This document shows, piece after piece, positions 5,619 through 5,761 of a DNA stretch of 5,761 nucleotides. Origin of the DNA: Hyphomicrobiales bacterium. Lineage in GTDB: Bacteria; Pseudomonadota; Alphaproteobacteria; Rhizobiales; Beijerinckiaceae. The position numbers were made by a program, and so were the translations under genes. A model generated the notes under the pieces. It ran no database searches and was not told where the DNA came from. It saw only the letters and a list, made by a program, of their open reading frames with translations. Positions within the stretch are counted from its first letter, which is position 1; each line of letters opens with the position of its first letter. The stretch lies in NCBI GenBank assembly GCA_003567055.1, contig PXAW01000230.1:1-5761 (forward strand), written 5' to 3'.

Positions 5619-5761
5619 TCAGCTCTCCGCCCGCAGCGGGCGGGTCATCAGGGCGTCCATGGCGGTCTCGATGGTGAGGCGGCCATCGGTGAGGGCGGCG
5701 ACGGCCTCGGCGATGGGCATTTCGATGCCGCGTGCGCGGGCGAGCGAGACGAGCACCGCCG
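5619..5761 (-). CDS. gpsA: Glycerol-3-phosphate dehydrogenase [NAD(P)+], C-terminal end only
   Basis: The last 46 codons of a gene enter from the right edge and stop at TGA 5621-5619. GpsA reduces dihydroxyacetone phosphate to sn-glycerol 3-phosphate in the cytoplasm for phospholipid synthesis. The recognisable signature is [21 protein letters not shown]: GpsA proteins end with a helix, then G-(V/I)-E-M-P-I-(T/A)-E-AV, then a short helical segment finishing near [11 protein letters not shown]-binding and catalytic residues lie outside the window. The gene converges on the XRE gene 155 bases away, and no strong terminator is visible after its stop. The assignment rests on a short but characteristic tail. 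Confidence 0.88.
   Translation of the reverse strand, partial: AVLVSLARARGIEMPIAEAVAALTDGRLTIETAMDALMTRPLRAES

Noticed and set aside
5460..5761. Plus-strand frame starting at GTG 5460, overlapping the XRE stop (GTGA) and open to the right edge
   Set aside because: Its second half is the antisense of gpsA, its first half crosses intergenic inverted repeats, and its composition is Arg/Gly/Pro-rich. The GTGA overlap is tempting but there is no ribosome-binding site at proper spacing.

Overview
The window looks like chromosome from a high-GC alphaproteobacterium, possibly of the Hyphomicrobiales. This is inferred from strong G/C preference at third codon positions, the protein styles (a PHB-storage depolymerase and a short alphaproteobacterial-type XRE regulator) and intergenic style. 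The genus cannot be named. I see no insertion sequence, CRISPR array, tRNA or rRNA.

Layout from left to right. Bases 1-201 are a leader with a possible promoter and a TGC-rich inverted repeat in front of phaZ; a reading frame on the minus strand runs off the left edge there and may be a divergent gene. Bases 202-1497 (+) encode an intracellular polyhydroxybutyrate depolymerase (PhaZ) with a Cys-Asp-His triad. A strong hairpin terminator fills the 74-base gap to polA, which faces phaZ on the minus strand (1572-4523). PolA is a complete three-domain DNA polymerase I with all three activities apparently intact.

Upstream of polA is a compact accessory-looking cassette. On the minus strand lie a 30-residue, strongly basic small ORF (4972-5064) with a good ribosome-binding site and, overlapping it by ATGA, a 103-residue protein with one membrane segment (4664-4975). 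Divergent from these is an 80-residue XRE-family DNA-binding protein (5221-5463, +). The space between them holds a perfect 17-bp palindrome, a second near-perfect 19-bp palindrome with related half-sites, and a further half-site on the regulator's own start codon. A minus-strand -35 hexamer (TTGACT) lies at the edge of these palindromes. The arrangement reads as a regulator that represses both itself and the small-ORF/membrane-protein pair. Its function is unknown, and it is the most interesting part of the window.

At the right edge the last 46 codons of gpsA (glycerol-3-phosphate dehydrogenase) enter on the minus strand and converge on the XRE gene. The housekeeping genes here serve carbon storage turnover (phaZ), DNA replication and repair (polA) and phospholipid precursor synthesis (gpsA). 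Nothing suggests that they work together beyond being neighbours.
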